Part shown: positions 1-7,620 of the stretch, one piece after another
Numbering within the stretch: position 1 is the first letter of the stretch
How the letters are laid out: the number at the start of each line of letters is the position of its first letter
DNA from: an uncultured Acidimicrobiales bacterium
GTDB taxonomy: Bacteria > Actinomycetota > Acidimicrobiia > Acidimicrobiales > SHLQ01
Length of the DNA: 64,000 nt
Reading direction: 5' to 3'
Assembly: GCA_938023735.1 (NCBI GenBank)
Contig: CALJDK010000036.1
Coordinates: 1-64,000 of the forward strand
The notes under the pieces: generated by a model
Told to the model about the DNA's origin: nothing
The model's input: the letters and a program-made list of their open reading frames with translations, nothing else
The model's database searches: none
Position numbers and translations under genes: made by a program

Positions 1-2046
1 CTCGGAGCCCACATAGCGAAGCGTTGCCCGCTTCGGGAGTGCGCGATTGAACCGCAGGATGATGCGGCCCGGCTTAGCGGTCATCCGCACAATCTTGCGG
101 CGCTTCGACGAACTGGCAAACTCCTGCGTGTCGTTCAGTAGCGGCACATCGTTGGGGTCAGAAAGAATGATCTCTACGATTTTGCGGCTCTTGTTGGTGA
201 ACCGGATTGAAATCGGGCGGGGCCCTTCGATGCCGGCGCCGAAGTCGGTGCCAAACTGGTCACGCTGAAATAAGGTGGCCAGATGCGAGCCAAGCGCCGC
301 ATAACCCTTGGCCGAGAAATGACACCCATCGTGGCCGGGGAGGGCGCTGGTGCTCACCAGGGTTACTTCGTCGCGCTGCGCCGCAATCTGACGCTGAGTC
401 TCACGCAACCGAAGATCGCCATCGGCAATGTCGCGCGAGCCACAGCCGTTGCGGATCTGCATCGAGTAGATGTGCTGCAGCTGCGGCATATCCTCGGCCC
501 ACGCATCGAACAGCGGGTTCACGAAATCGACCTGGTTTTTGGGTTGGCGCCAATCGGCCTCACCCTGGTACCAGGCAAACGTCGTCGGCGAGTTATCGAG
601 ACCGGCAGCATCGATACGCCCCAGCAGGCGGCCGTAGTTGGTGGCCGGATCCATTGGATCGTCGTCGTTTCGTTGGAAGAACCGGGCGCCCTCGCCACCT
701 TCAGCTCCGTTGATAACGACAACAGGAACCGACGTCGCAGTAAAGAGATCGTGTCCGAGCTGCAGACCCCATTGGCCGACACTGCCCAAGTCATAGGAAG
801 AGCGCGCGTTGGCCTGGTTCCAGCCATAAGCTTTTGGCGCGTTGACCCGCATCGATGATCCGTAGGACCGAATCCATCGAGACTCGCGTTTGGCCGAATT
901 GTTCCTCTTACCTAGGTTTCGTGCCACCGAGTTGGACTGGCCTTGGATGACAACCAGATCGCCGCCCGCCACATCGGCAGCCGTGAGCAGTCGTTTCGGC
1001 TTGCCACCAACCATCGCCTCGACAACCACCGAGTGACTGCGGGCCCGAGCCGGAACGTCGACATCGATCGAGAACGTGCCGTCGTCGGCAATGGCTGTCT
1101 GGCGGAAACGACGCAGCAGGGCGCCATCTCGAACACTTACCCGAACGCTTGTGGCGTCGGGAGCGCTACCCGATACAACCGTACGACCGCTGGCGGCCAA
1201 TGGTCGGCGCGGAATTATGGCGCCGGTTTGAAGCGCACCGGCGTCGGTGATCGTGCCGGCGCTCGCTTGGGCGAAAACGCGGAGTCGGGGTGCGTCGAGC
1301 GATTTGCTGTTGCGAGCCAAGGTCCAGTCAGGGGCGCCCGTGGACCGAGTGCCGATACCGACATCTTTCGCCCCTCGAATCGCAAAGCGGTTGAAGGCCC
1401 ACACCGTGGCCGACCCTTGCATGTCGGTTTCGGTGAGATGAACCTGCATCGAGCCGTAGGAGCCGGAGCGTCGCGTGTCGTCGACATCGAACGCATCGTC
1501 GGAGGCACCGGGAACTCCGGTCTGCCGATCGGCATCGTACTTGTTGGGCCAGAACTCAATTGCCCCAGCAAGGGAATCGCCGGTGGGGATCCCGTCGACG
1601 TTGGTTCTCACATCGATGGCTCGACGAACCTGCTGAAACGACGAGGTGCGAATCGGCACACCCAACTCGGAGCTGTCGCTGGACGGTGCATCGAAGGTCG
1701 TAAGCACCCACTCGTCGCCGATTTCCATGCAGTACGCAACTCGACCAACACCAGTCTCGGCGTAACGATCGCGTTCGTCGAGGACGTACTTTGGCGGCCG
1801 CTTGGGGGTGTAGGCCGGACCCGAAACGATGTTGAGTCGCAGCACCTCGGTAAAGCCAGCTGTGAGGTTGCCTTCGCAACCCACCTCGAGATTGCGGCGC
1901 TGCGTGACATCGATGTCGGGCGGTGCGCTCGGTTCAGAGTTGGCAGGGGGCGCGACCATCGCGATGCTCACGAACGCAACGAGAGCAATCAGAAACCATT
2001 TGGTTAGGGCACCAGCGGGACGATTTTGGGGGGAATAGGTGGTCAT
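1..2046 (-). CDS. Secreted SASA/SGNH-family carbohydrate esterase-like protein, partial (3' end beyond window)
   Basis: I translated the complement of this stretch by hand and found an open frame of at least 682 codons that runs off the left edge, which is why the ORF track lists only shadows here. It begins MTTYSPQNRP and has a hydrophobic segment at about residues 16-33 (WFLIALVAFVSIAMVAPP), so it is probably exported. The C-terminal half carries SGNH esterase blocks of the sialate O-acetylesterase (SASA, CE6-like) type: VVIQGQSNS holds the nucleophile serine, AWYQGEADW matches the WYQGE block, and GHDGCHFSAKGY holds the His of the catalytic triad. Likely substrate is an acetylated glycan (inference). 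The N-terminal part (about 35-340) is an unassigned beta-rich region. Its ATG overlaps the upstream gene's TGA (ATGA), so the two are probably translated together. It could extend well past the edge into another domain. Confidence 0.8.
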   Translation of the reverse strand, partial: MTTYSPQNRPAGALTKWFLIALVAFVSIAMVAPPANSEPSAPPDIDVTQRRNLEVGCEGNLTAGFTEVLRLNIVSGPAYTPKRPPKYVLDERDRYAETGVGRVAYCMEIGDEWVLTTFDAPSSDSSELGVPIRTSSFQQVRRAIDVRTNVDGIPTGDSLAGAIEFWPNKYDADRQTGVPGASDDAFDVDDTRRSGSYGSMQVHLTETDMQGSATVWAFNRFAIRGAKDVGIGTRSTGAPDWTLARNSKSLDAPRLRVFAQASAGTITDAGALQTGAIIPRRPLAASGRTVVSGSAPDATSVRVSVRDGALLRRFRQTAIADDGTFSIDVDVPARARSHSVVVEAMVGGKPKRLLTAADVAGGDLVVIQGQSNSVARNLGKRNNSAKRESRWIRSYGSSMRVNAPKAYGWNQANARSSYDLGSVGQWGLQLGHDLFTATSVPVVVINGAEGGEGARFFQRNDDDPMDPATNYGRLLGRIDAAGLDNSPTTFAWYQGEADWRQPKNQVDFVNPLFDAWAEDMPQLQHIYSMQIRNGCGSRDIADGDLRLRETQRQIAAQRDEVTLVSTSALPGHDGCHFSAKGYAALGSHLATLFQRDQFGTDFGAGIEGPRPISIRFTNKSRKIVEIILSDPNDVPLLNDTQEFASSSKRRKIVRMTAKPGRIILRFNRALPKRATLRYVGSE

Positions 2047-2978
2047 ACGCCGGGCAACACACACAACATTTCATAGAGAAGGTTTGCGGCAAGGTGCGCG
2101 GTATTGCCGCTGGTGTCATACACCGGCGCAACTTCGACGAGGTCGCAGCCGACGAGGTCGAGGCCCTTGCAGCCACGGATGATTTCCATGCCCTGGATCG
2201 AGGTGAGGCCGCCGATTTCGGGGGTGCCGGTTCCTTGGGCGACCGAAGGGTCGAGGCCATCGATGTCGAAACTCAGGTACACCGGACCACCGGACACCTG
2301 CTCGCGGACTTCTTCCATGAGCGGGGTGAGCGACTTGTGCCAGCAATCCTCGGCCTGCACCACGCGGAAACCCTGATCGCGGGACCACTCGAAATCATCA
2401 TCGGCGTAGCCGGTTGCGCGCACACCGATCTGCACAACCCGTTCGGGGTCGAGAAGGCCCTCTTCGACCGCTCGACGAAACGGCGTGCCGTGAGCGATCT
2501 TCTCGCCAAACATCGTGTCGTTGATATCGGTATGAGCATCAACATGGACCAACCCGACCGGGCCGGTCTTTTTGGTGAGGGCACGAAGAATGGGCAACAC
2601 GATGGTGTGGTCGCCACCCATCGACACCGGAATCAGATCGTTGGTGAGCAGCTGGTCGTAGTGGGCTTCGATGCGGTCGACCGAATCAAGAAGGTTGAAG
2701 GTATTGATGGCCACATCGCCCGTGTCGTCGATGCGAAGTTTGTCGAAGGGGGCTGCCTTGGTGGCCATGTTGTAGGGCCGGGTCATGACCGACTCGCTGC
2801 GAATTCCCCGAGGCCCAAAGCGCGCACCGGGACGCCACGACGTACCAATGTCGAGCGGGACGCCAACGATGGCGACGTCAAGATCGGCGGGTTCGGAGGT
2901 GCCCGGAAGGCGCATGAACGTAGCAATACCGCCGAAGCGCGGCATGGCGTTTCCGCCAAGCGGCTGTGGGTTACTCAT
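2043..2978 (-). CDS. gbuA: Guanidinobutyrase/agmatinase-family ureohydrolase
   Basis: This predicted binuclear manganese hydrolase of the arginase/agmatinase superfamily removes urea from a guanidino substrate in the cytoplasm. The metal-binding blocks are all visible: MGGDHT, VHVDAHTDIND and SFDIDGLDPS. The N-terminus (QPLGGNAMPRFGG) and the GEKIAHGTPFRRAVEEG segment closely resemble pseudomonad guanidinobutyrase GbuA from memory, so 4-guanidinobutyrate is favoured over agmatine; agmatinase or guanidinopropionase remain possible. I chose the ATG of MSNPQPLGG (311 residues) rather than the ORF-track start 7 codons upstream because the MSN start lies just after a GGGGG stretch and a TACTCT hexamer 8 nt upstream. 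The downstream esterase gene overlaps its stop. The divergent neighbour is azlC, and the shared 127-bp gap contains an A/T palindrome. Confidence 0.85.
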   Translation of the reverse strand: MSNPQPLGGNAMPRFGGIATFMRLPGTSEPADLDVAIVGVPLDIGTSWRPGARFGPRGIRSESVMTRPYNMATKAAPFDKLRIDDTGDVAINTFNLLDSVDRIEAHYDQLLTNDLIPVSMGGDHTIVLPILRALTKKTGPVGLVHVDAHTDINDTMFGEKIAHGTPFRRAVEEGLLDPERVVQIGVRATGYADDDFEWSRDQGFRVVQAEDCWHKSLTPLMEEVREQVSGGPVYLSFDIDGLDPSVAQGTGTPEIGGLTSIQGMEIIRGCKGLDLVGCDLVEVAPVYDTSGNTAHLAANLLYEMLCVLPGV

Positions 2979-3010
2979 AACCCCCGAGAGTAGATGCAAT
3001 CGGGCATTCG

Positions 3011-3027
3011 ATAAATAGTGGATTTAT
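3011..3027. promoter_or_regulatory. A/T-rich inverted repeat between gbuA and azlC
   Basis: ATAAAT-N5-ATTTAT is a perfect 6-bp inverted repeat in the divergent intergenic region, conspicuous in GC-rich DNA. It is followed by a TTGACA on the plus strand (3045-3050), which on the complement reads TTGTCA. A shared operator for the amino-acid-related genes on both sides (an Lrp/AsnC- or GntR-type site, for example) is an inference; no regulator gene is adjacent. Confidence 0.35.
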
Positions 3028-3105
3028 TGATTCGTCGCCAGCTATTGACAAGTGAATTTGGCGATTTCTCGCCCCTAGGGCGTTCGGCCTACGGTCCGAA
3101 TCACC

Positions 3106-3822
3106 ATGACCGCGCCCTCGGGTCCTCCTGTCGCAGCACCTCGGCTCAGCCGGGCCGACTTCGCGACGATGGGCATCACGTTTTTCTCCCTTGGCGTAAC
3201 CCTGCAGGTGCTGCTGATCGACAACGGCACCTCGGCCACCCGGGCGTTCATTGCCTCGGCGGTTATCTTCTCGGCCACCTCGCAGTTTGCCTACCTGGCA
3301 GTGCGCGATGGCGGCGGAAGCGACTTGGCCGGAATTGTCGCCGCCTGGGTGGTCGCCACCCGGTTCGGGATCCTGGCCGTGAGCCTGAACCGCCGGCTCC
3401 CGAAGGGGATCGGGCGCCGAGTGCTTGCCGCACTCAACGCCTTCGATCCCAATGTGGCCATCGCGGTACAACAAACCAGCCCGCAGGCGGTCGAGCGAGA
3501 GTTCTGGCGCACCACCGCTGGAATGATGATCGGCTGGTTCCTTGGCATCGGAGTCGGAACCTTCCTTGGCAATGTTGTCGGCGACACCAGTCGCATCGGG
3601 CTCGACGCAGTCTTCCCTGCCGCGCTGTTGGCCATCCTCGGCAACCTGCTCCGCCAACGAGACGGATTCGTTGCCGGTATCTGCGGTGCCCTGATTTGCC
3701 TAGTACTGATCCCGCTTGTTCCCGCCGGGCTCCCCATCATCCTGAGCGTGTTCGGCGCAGCTGTGGCGCTGTTGCTTTCGCGCCAGCCAGTGTCCGATAC
3801 CGAGAACGGGAGCAGCGCATGA
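3106..3822 (+). CDS. azlC: AzlC family branched-chain amino acid exporter, large subunit
   Basis: This 238-residue inner-membrane protein is the large component of an AzlCD-type exporter for branched-chain amino acids or analogues. It shows the family pattern: a soluble start (PRLSRADFATMGITFFSLGVT), an early conserved helix pair ending QFAYLAVRDGG, a charged turn (FGILAVSLNRRLPKG), then several hydrophobic segments to the C-terminus. Length fits the family (about 230-250). Its stop overlaps the azlD start by 4 nt (ATGA), so the two subunits are translationally coupled. An in-frame start far upstream is not supported. The substrate is inferred from family only; nearby trpB2 and the ureohydrolase suggest a general amino-acid context. 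Confidence 0.85.
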   Translation: MTAPSGPPVAAPRLSRADFATMGITFFSLGVTLQVLLIDNGTSATRAFIASAVIFSATSQFAYLAVRDGGGSDLAGIVAAWVVATRFGILAVSLNRRLPKGIGRRVLAALNAFDPNVAIAVQQTSPQAVEREFWRTTAGMMIGWFLGIGVGTFLGNVVGDTSRIGLDAVFPAALLAILGNLLRQRDGFVAGICGALICLVLIPLVPAGLPIILSVFGAAVALLLSRQPVSDTENGSSA

Positions 3823-4124
3823 CCACCGTTGCCATCGTGGCGATAACTATCGGCGTTTGGGGCCAGCGACTCGCTGGAGCCTTCCTTGTCGGACCGCTCC
3901 TCGAGAAACGCCCAGCGCTATCACGCGCCGCAGCGCTGCTACCCGCTGCGGTAGTGATGGCGGTAATCGTGCAGCTCACCGTTACCAAAGCCGGATCGCT
4001 AACCGTCGATGCCCGACTCGCCGGAATGGGCGTCGCGGCGGTGCTGGTGTGGCGAAAAGCACCGTTCCTGGTGGTGGTGCTGTCTGCGGCGGCAACCGCA
4101 GCCCTTCTTCGGGCCTTCGCGTAG
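3819..4124 (+). CDS. azlD: AzlD family transporter small subunit
   Basis: The ORF track hides this gene inside a longer false ORF starting at 3018. Starting at the ATG overlapping the azlC stop gives 101 residues (MTTVAIVAITIGVW...) with three or four hydrophobic segments, the size and topology of AzlD. It is the partner of AzlC in branched-chain amino-acid export. The conserved-looking mid segment (LLPAAVVMAVIVQL) and C-terminal hydrophobic run (FLVVVLSAAATAALL) fit the family. It ends 91 nt before trpB2. Confidence 0.82.
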   Translation: MTTVAIVAITIGVWGQRLAGAFLVGPLLEKRPALSRAAALLPAAVVMAVIVQLTVTKAGSLTVDARLAGMGVAAVLVWRKAPFLVVVLSAAATAALLRAFA

Positions 4125-4215
4125 GTTCAAAAACTTCTCCCCCAAAAACGGGCCGCGATAGGGTCGACGTCCACACGACCCGCAACTATTTCAGTGCGTT
4201 TCATAGGGGGAACAC

Positions 4216-5583
4216 ATGGCAAGCGACGACTATCACAAGATTCTGCTCGACGAATCGGAGATTCCGACCCAGTGGTACAACATCGTGCCCGACCTTCCTG
4301 TACCACCGCCGCCGGCTCTGCACCCGGGTACCCACGAACCGGCCGGACCCGACGACTTCGCCCCGCTGTTCCCGATGGAACTCATCATGCAAGAGGTCAG
4401 CCAGGAACGATTCATCGATATCCCCGGCGAGGTGCTCGATGTCCTCAAGCTCTGGCGACCATCGCCGCTGTTTCGGGCCCGACGGCTCGAGAAGATGCTC
4501 GACACCCCGGCCAAAATTTTCTACAAGTACGAAGGCGTAAGCCCGGCTGGCTCACACAAACCCAACACCTCGGTGCCGCAGGCGTACTACAACGCCAAAG
4601 CCGGCGTGAAGAAGCTCACCACCGAAACCGGCGCCGGCCAATGGGGATCGGCTCTGGCCTTTGCCTGCGCGCAGTTCGGTATCGAATGCGAGGTGTGGCA
4701 GGTAGCGGCGTCGTACCGGCAGAAGCCCTATCGAAAGACAATGATGGAAGTGTGGGGAGCCACGGTTCACCCCAGCCCATCCGACGTCACCGACTTTGGC
4801 CGCTCGCTGCTAGCCCAAGACGCCGACCATCCCGGCTCGCTCGGCATCGCCATCTCCGAAGCCGTGGGCGAAGCGGCCCCGCACGACGATGTTCGCTACG
4901 CACTGGGTAGCGTGCTCAACCACGTGCTGATGCATCAGACCATTATCGGCGAAGAGGCTCTGCTTCAGCTCGCCAAGGTTGGCGAAACGCCCGACGTATT
5001 GGTTGGCTGCACCGGCGGTGGATCGAACTTTGGCGGCCTGGCGTTCCCGTTCATGCGCGAGAAGATGGCCGGGAAAATGGACCCCATCATTCGATGCGTC
5101 GAACCAATGGCATGCCCAACCCTCACCAAGGGCGAGTACCGCTACGACTTCGGCGACACCGCCGGCATGACCCCACTGATGAAGATGCACACACTGGGCC
5201 ACAGCTTCGTACCCGAGCCGATTCACGCCGGCGGACTCCGCTACCACGGCATGGCACCGCTCGTGTCTCATATCTACGAGCAGGGCATGGTCGAGGCGAT
5301 CTCGATTGGTCAGAACGAATGCTTCGCCGGCGCCCTGCAATTTGCCCGAGCCGAAGGAATTGTTCCGGCACCCGAACCAACCCACGCAATCGCTGCGGCG
5401 GTTCGCGAAGCAATGGCGTGCAAGGAATCGGGTGAAGAAAAAGTGATCCTCACCGCCCTTTGCGGCCACGGTCACCTCGACCTTGCAAGCTACGAGCAGT
5501 ACCTGAGCGGCGCGATGGTCGATGTCGACCTCAGCGAAGATGCCATCACCGAGGCCATGGCCGGTGTACCAGTCATTGCCTAA
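4216..5583 (+). CDS. trpB: Tryptophan synthase beta chain, TrpB2 type
   Basis: This PLP enzyme of the fold-II beta family condenses indole and serine to tryptophan. The TrpB2 subgroup is recognised by its long N-terminal extension and the segment YEGVSPAGSHKPNTS, in which K115 is the predicted Schiff-base lysine, followed by ETGAGQWG. The phosphate-binding loop GCTGGGSNFGG lies near residue 260. At 455 residues it is longer than canonical TrpB (about 400), as expected for TrpB2. No trpA or other trp gene is adjacent. In known cases TrpB2 acts without TrpA, as an indole salvage enzyme or alone, and that is the likely role here. The start follows AGGGGG with a 5-nt gap to ATG. A strong terminator follows. 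Confidence 0.9.
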   Translation: MASDDYHKILLDESEIPTQWYNIVPDLPVPPPPALHPGTHEPAGPDDFAPLFPMELIMQEVSQERFIDIPGEVLDVLKLWRPSPLFRARRLEKMLDTPAKIFYKYEGVSPAGSHKPNTSVPQAYYNAKAGVKKLTTETGAGQWGSALAFACAQFGIECEVWQVAASYRQKPYRKTMMEVWGATVHPSPSDVTDFGRSLLAQDADHPGSLGIAISEAVGEAAPHDDVRYALGSVLNHVLMHQTIIGEEALLQLAKVGETPDVLVGCTGGGSNFGGLAFPFMREKMAGKMDPIIRCVEPMACPTLTKGEYRYDFGDTAGMTPLMKMHTLGHSFVPEPIHAGGLRYHGMAPLVSHIYEQGMVEAISIGQNECFAGALQFARAEGIVPAPEPTHAIAAAVREAMACKESGEEKVILTALCGHGHLDLASYEQYLSGAMVDVDLSEDAITEAMAGVPVIA

Positions 5584-5608
5584 GCAATTGCCCTGAACAG
5601 CAAAACCT

Positions 5609-5645
5609 AGAAGGCCCGGCCTGTTGGCCGGGCCTTCTACTTTTT
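5609..5645 (+). terminator. Rho-independent (bidirectional) terminator after trpB2
   Basis: A perfect 13-bp GC-rich stem (AGAAGGCCCGGCC / GGCCGGGCCTTCT) with a TGTT loop is followed by ACTTTTT. On the complement the stem is followed by AGGTTTTG, so it may also stop transcripts arriving from the convergent lipoprotein gene. Confidence 0.9.
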
Positions 5646-5683
5646 GGCCACTCTGGCGGGAAACCATGCCGTGGCTCGTGCTT

Positions 5684-5721
5684 TTTCCCGAGGGGACTGG
5701 AGGGGTTGCCCCCTCGGGAAA
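5684..5721. other. Long hairpin downstream of the lipoprotein gene
   Basis: TTTCCCGAGGGG pairs perfectly with CCCCTCGGGAAA (12 bp) across a 14-nt loop. It lies 60 nt past the stop of the minus-strand operon. There is no T-tract on either strand, so it may be an mRNA 3'-end stabiliser or transcription pause site rather than a classical terminator. The rest of the 5584-5781 gap shows nothing else. Confidence 0.45.
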
Positions 5722-5781
5722 GGACTCAGCAGCTCGCAGGAAACTCAGCCGACAGGCCGGCTTCCAGACTGCTGGTCGGCC

Positions 5782-6876
5782 TTAGCCAAGGACTGCGGTG
5801 CCGGCGATAGCAACGGGTCCTTGGCCGAATTCCTGGACGACATGGTCGTCGATGCCATCAGCGACCTCGCTCACGAGGGGCTTGAGAGCAAACGGTGCCG
5901 GGCTGTCATCGTCGACTGGCTCAACACTGATCACGACGGTTCCGTCACGGAGATCGGTTGGGAAGTTCACACCACCAGGAGCGTTGACGATGAAGTCCTC
6001 GCCGGGGAAGTTCGGGCCCGATGCGTCGGTGCCACTGAAGCCGTTGAAGTCATCGGCTGCACCGGGGTCGGTGAACCGGCCGGTCGAAACCGGAACTCCA
6101 TCGATGACGGCCCAACCTTCATAGACCCAACCCTCGTTGAGTTCGGGGAGGTCGAGACCTTGTACGGCGCCCCCATCGAGGCCGACGAACCAGACACCCG
6201 ACAACTCGTCATCTTCGACGGCGGTGGTTGGTGTGCCAAGGATGTAGACACCCGAGGCATCAGCAAAGTCGGTGCCGACTGCTGCCGGATGAGCAATGCT
6301 GAGTTCGGCCTGTCCGTCGACAACGTCGCCGGCAAGGATCTTGATTGCTGACGGGGCAGGGTCGGTGTCGTTTGCGGGTTCGATGGATACCACTACCGCT
6401 TCGGCGCGGTCGGTATGAGCTGCTGCAAAGGGATCGTCGATACGTTCGCCGTCAAGATCAACGACGTATCCGTTGGCATCGATGTTGAAGTTTCCGGTGC
6501 TTACCGGCTCGCCATCGACAACAATCCAGCCTTCGTAGTGAACACCGTTGGCGAGCGGCTCAAGGCCCTCGAAGGTGAGCTCGAGCGTGCCTACGGCGTC
6601 ATCCTCCATGGCGTCGTCCTCCATGGCCTCTTCATCCTCCATGGCGTCGTCCTCCATGGCCTCTTCATCCTCCATGGCGTCGTCCTCCATGGCCTCTTCA
6701 TCTTCCATGGCCTCTTCGACGACCTCTGTCTCGGTCTCGGGAGCACCCGAGACTGATGTGCCGCTGTCGGCAGCAACATCGGCTCCGCAAGCAGCGGCAA
6801 GTACACCGATCGACATCAGGAGGGTGGCCAATTTCTTGTTGACCTTGGGGGGTTGTGACTCTTGGTCTGGGCTCAT
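5782..6876 (-). CDS. Acidic-repeat lipoprotein with two RskA-C-like domains
   Basis: Starting at MSPDQESQPP (364 residues), the protein has a basic-hydrophobic signal sequence ending VLAAAC, with C30 the predicted lipidated cysteine, so it should be anchored outside the cytoplasmic membrane. Residues about 54-92 are an acidic low-complexity stalk built from 11-residue MEDEEAMEDDA units. Two related domains follow, each with a hallmark YEGW-DG-PVSTG-F segment (about 104-125 and 255-280) that resembles the extracytoplasmic domain of anti-sigma-K factor RskA. The ORF-track start, 51 codons upstream, lacks a signal peptide. It lies 113 nt after the FHA gene on the same strand, so it may be the last gene of the signalling operon. 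It could be an envelope sensor or simply a secreted antigen-like protein; function is unknown. Confidence 0.75.
   Translation of the reverse strand: MSPDQESQPPKVNKKLATLLMSIGVLAAACGADVAADSGTSVSGAPETETEVVEEAMEDEEAMEDDAMEDEEAMEDDAMEDEEAMEDDAMEDDAVGTLELTFEGLEPLANGVHYEGWIVVDGEPVSTGNFNIDANGYVVDLDGERIDDPFAAAHTDRAEAVVVSIEPANDTDPAPSAIKILAGDVVDGQAELSIAHPAAVGTDFADASGVYILGTPTTAVEDDELSGVWFVGLDGGAVQGLDLPELNEGWVYEGWAVIDGVPVSTGRFTDPGAADDFNGFSGTDASGPNFPGEDFIVNAPGGVNFPTDLRDGTVVISVEPVDDDSPAPFALKPLVSEVADGIDDHVVQEFGQGPVAIAGTAVLG
6602..6700 (-). repeat. 33-bp tandem repeat, three copies, encoding the acidic stalk
   Basis: The unit starting TCCTCCATGGCGTCGTCC recurs at exactly 33-nt spacing three times (6602, 6635, 6668), with a degenerate partial copy following. 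It is in frame, so copy-number change would alter stalk length by 11 residues without a frameshift. Confidence 0.9.
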
Positions 6877-6989
6877 GGGTTTCTCTTTCGGAATAGCCCG
6901 GGCTCCGTTGCCTGGGCGTTGCAAACCAAACGGCACGCAACGTTCATCCGGTTCCCTAAATACCCAAAAGAAGAAGGGAATCTTTCGAT

Positions 6990-7619
6990 TCAGTCCAGGG
7001 TTTGCTGCGCCAATTCGACCTTGGTCCATGCCCCGAGATACACCACATCTCCCGAGCTCAACGGTGTCGCGACACCCGCTGGAATCACCGTGTCGGAGTC
7101 GCCCAGGTAGGTCCCGTTGGTCGATGACAGATCGGCGATGACATAGCTACCATCGGCCTGACGCTCGAGCATGGCGTGACGGGTCGAGACTGCCGGATCC
7201 CCGGTGATAGCCAAAACATCGATCTCGGGAAACACGCCGCGGCTTTCGCTTCGACGCCCCATGAGCGCCTTTTGCAGGGAAAGATCTACGGTGACCGCGG
7301 AGGGAACCGGATCGGGAAAATCCAGCTGACCCTCGGCCGACATGCGATCGAAGTAGGCCCGGTCGACACTGATAACCAACTGCCACCCAGAGGCACTGTT
7401 ATCTGGAGCGGCACTGTTATCAGCGGAACCGGAATCAGCACCGTCAGAATGAGCACCGTCAGAATCAGCACTGCGCAGCGCCGCTTCGGGACCCGCGACC
7501 GTAGGGTCCGGGTCGCTCAGCGCACTTGGCATGCTGCCGGCAAGGAAGTCATAGCCGCAGTTCTCGCAGAAGACGGCCGACTCAGCATGAGGGTCGGCGC
7601 AGTTGGGACACGTTGCCAT
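6990..7619 (-). CDS. Zinc-ribbon FHA-domain protein
   Basis: This 209-residue soluble protein should bind phosphothreonine peptides. The N-terminus is a zinc ribbon (CPNC at residues 4-7 paired with CENC at about 18-21). The C-terminal FHA domain (about 115-205) has the expected residues: RRSESRG, S-TRHA and DLSSTNGTYLGD. A spacer of low complexity (DSDGAHSDGADSGSADN) separates them. The start MATCPNC lies one base after the vWA gene's stop. Because a PknG-type kinase is encoded in the same operon, this protein is a good candidate for a GarA-like effector or adaptor recognising the phosphorylated kinase. It lacks an obvious GarA-type N-terminal ETTS phosphosite, so it is not a simple GarA orthologue. 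Confidence 0.85.
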   Translation of the reverse strand: MATCPNCADPHAESAVFCENCGYDFLAGSMPSALSDPDPTVAGPEAALRSADSDGAHSDGADSGSADNSAAPDNSASGWQLVISVDRAYFDRMSAEGQLDFPDPVPSAVTVDLSLQKALMGRRSESRGVFPEIDVLAITGDPAVSTRHAMLERQADGSYVIADLSSTNGTYLGDSDTVIPAGVATPLSSGDVVYLGAWTKVELAQQTLD

Positions 7620-7620
7620 A

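Noticed and set aside
283-2007. Long plus-strand ORFs (191 and 354 residues) at the left edge
   Set aside because: They lie antisense to the SASA esterase frame, which shows clear family motifs and a signal-like N-terminus; the plus-strand products have no recognisable motif.
3018-4124. 368-residue plus-strand ORF spanning azlC
   Set aside because: Only its last 101 residues (AzlD) look like protein; the rest is azlC read in another frame.
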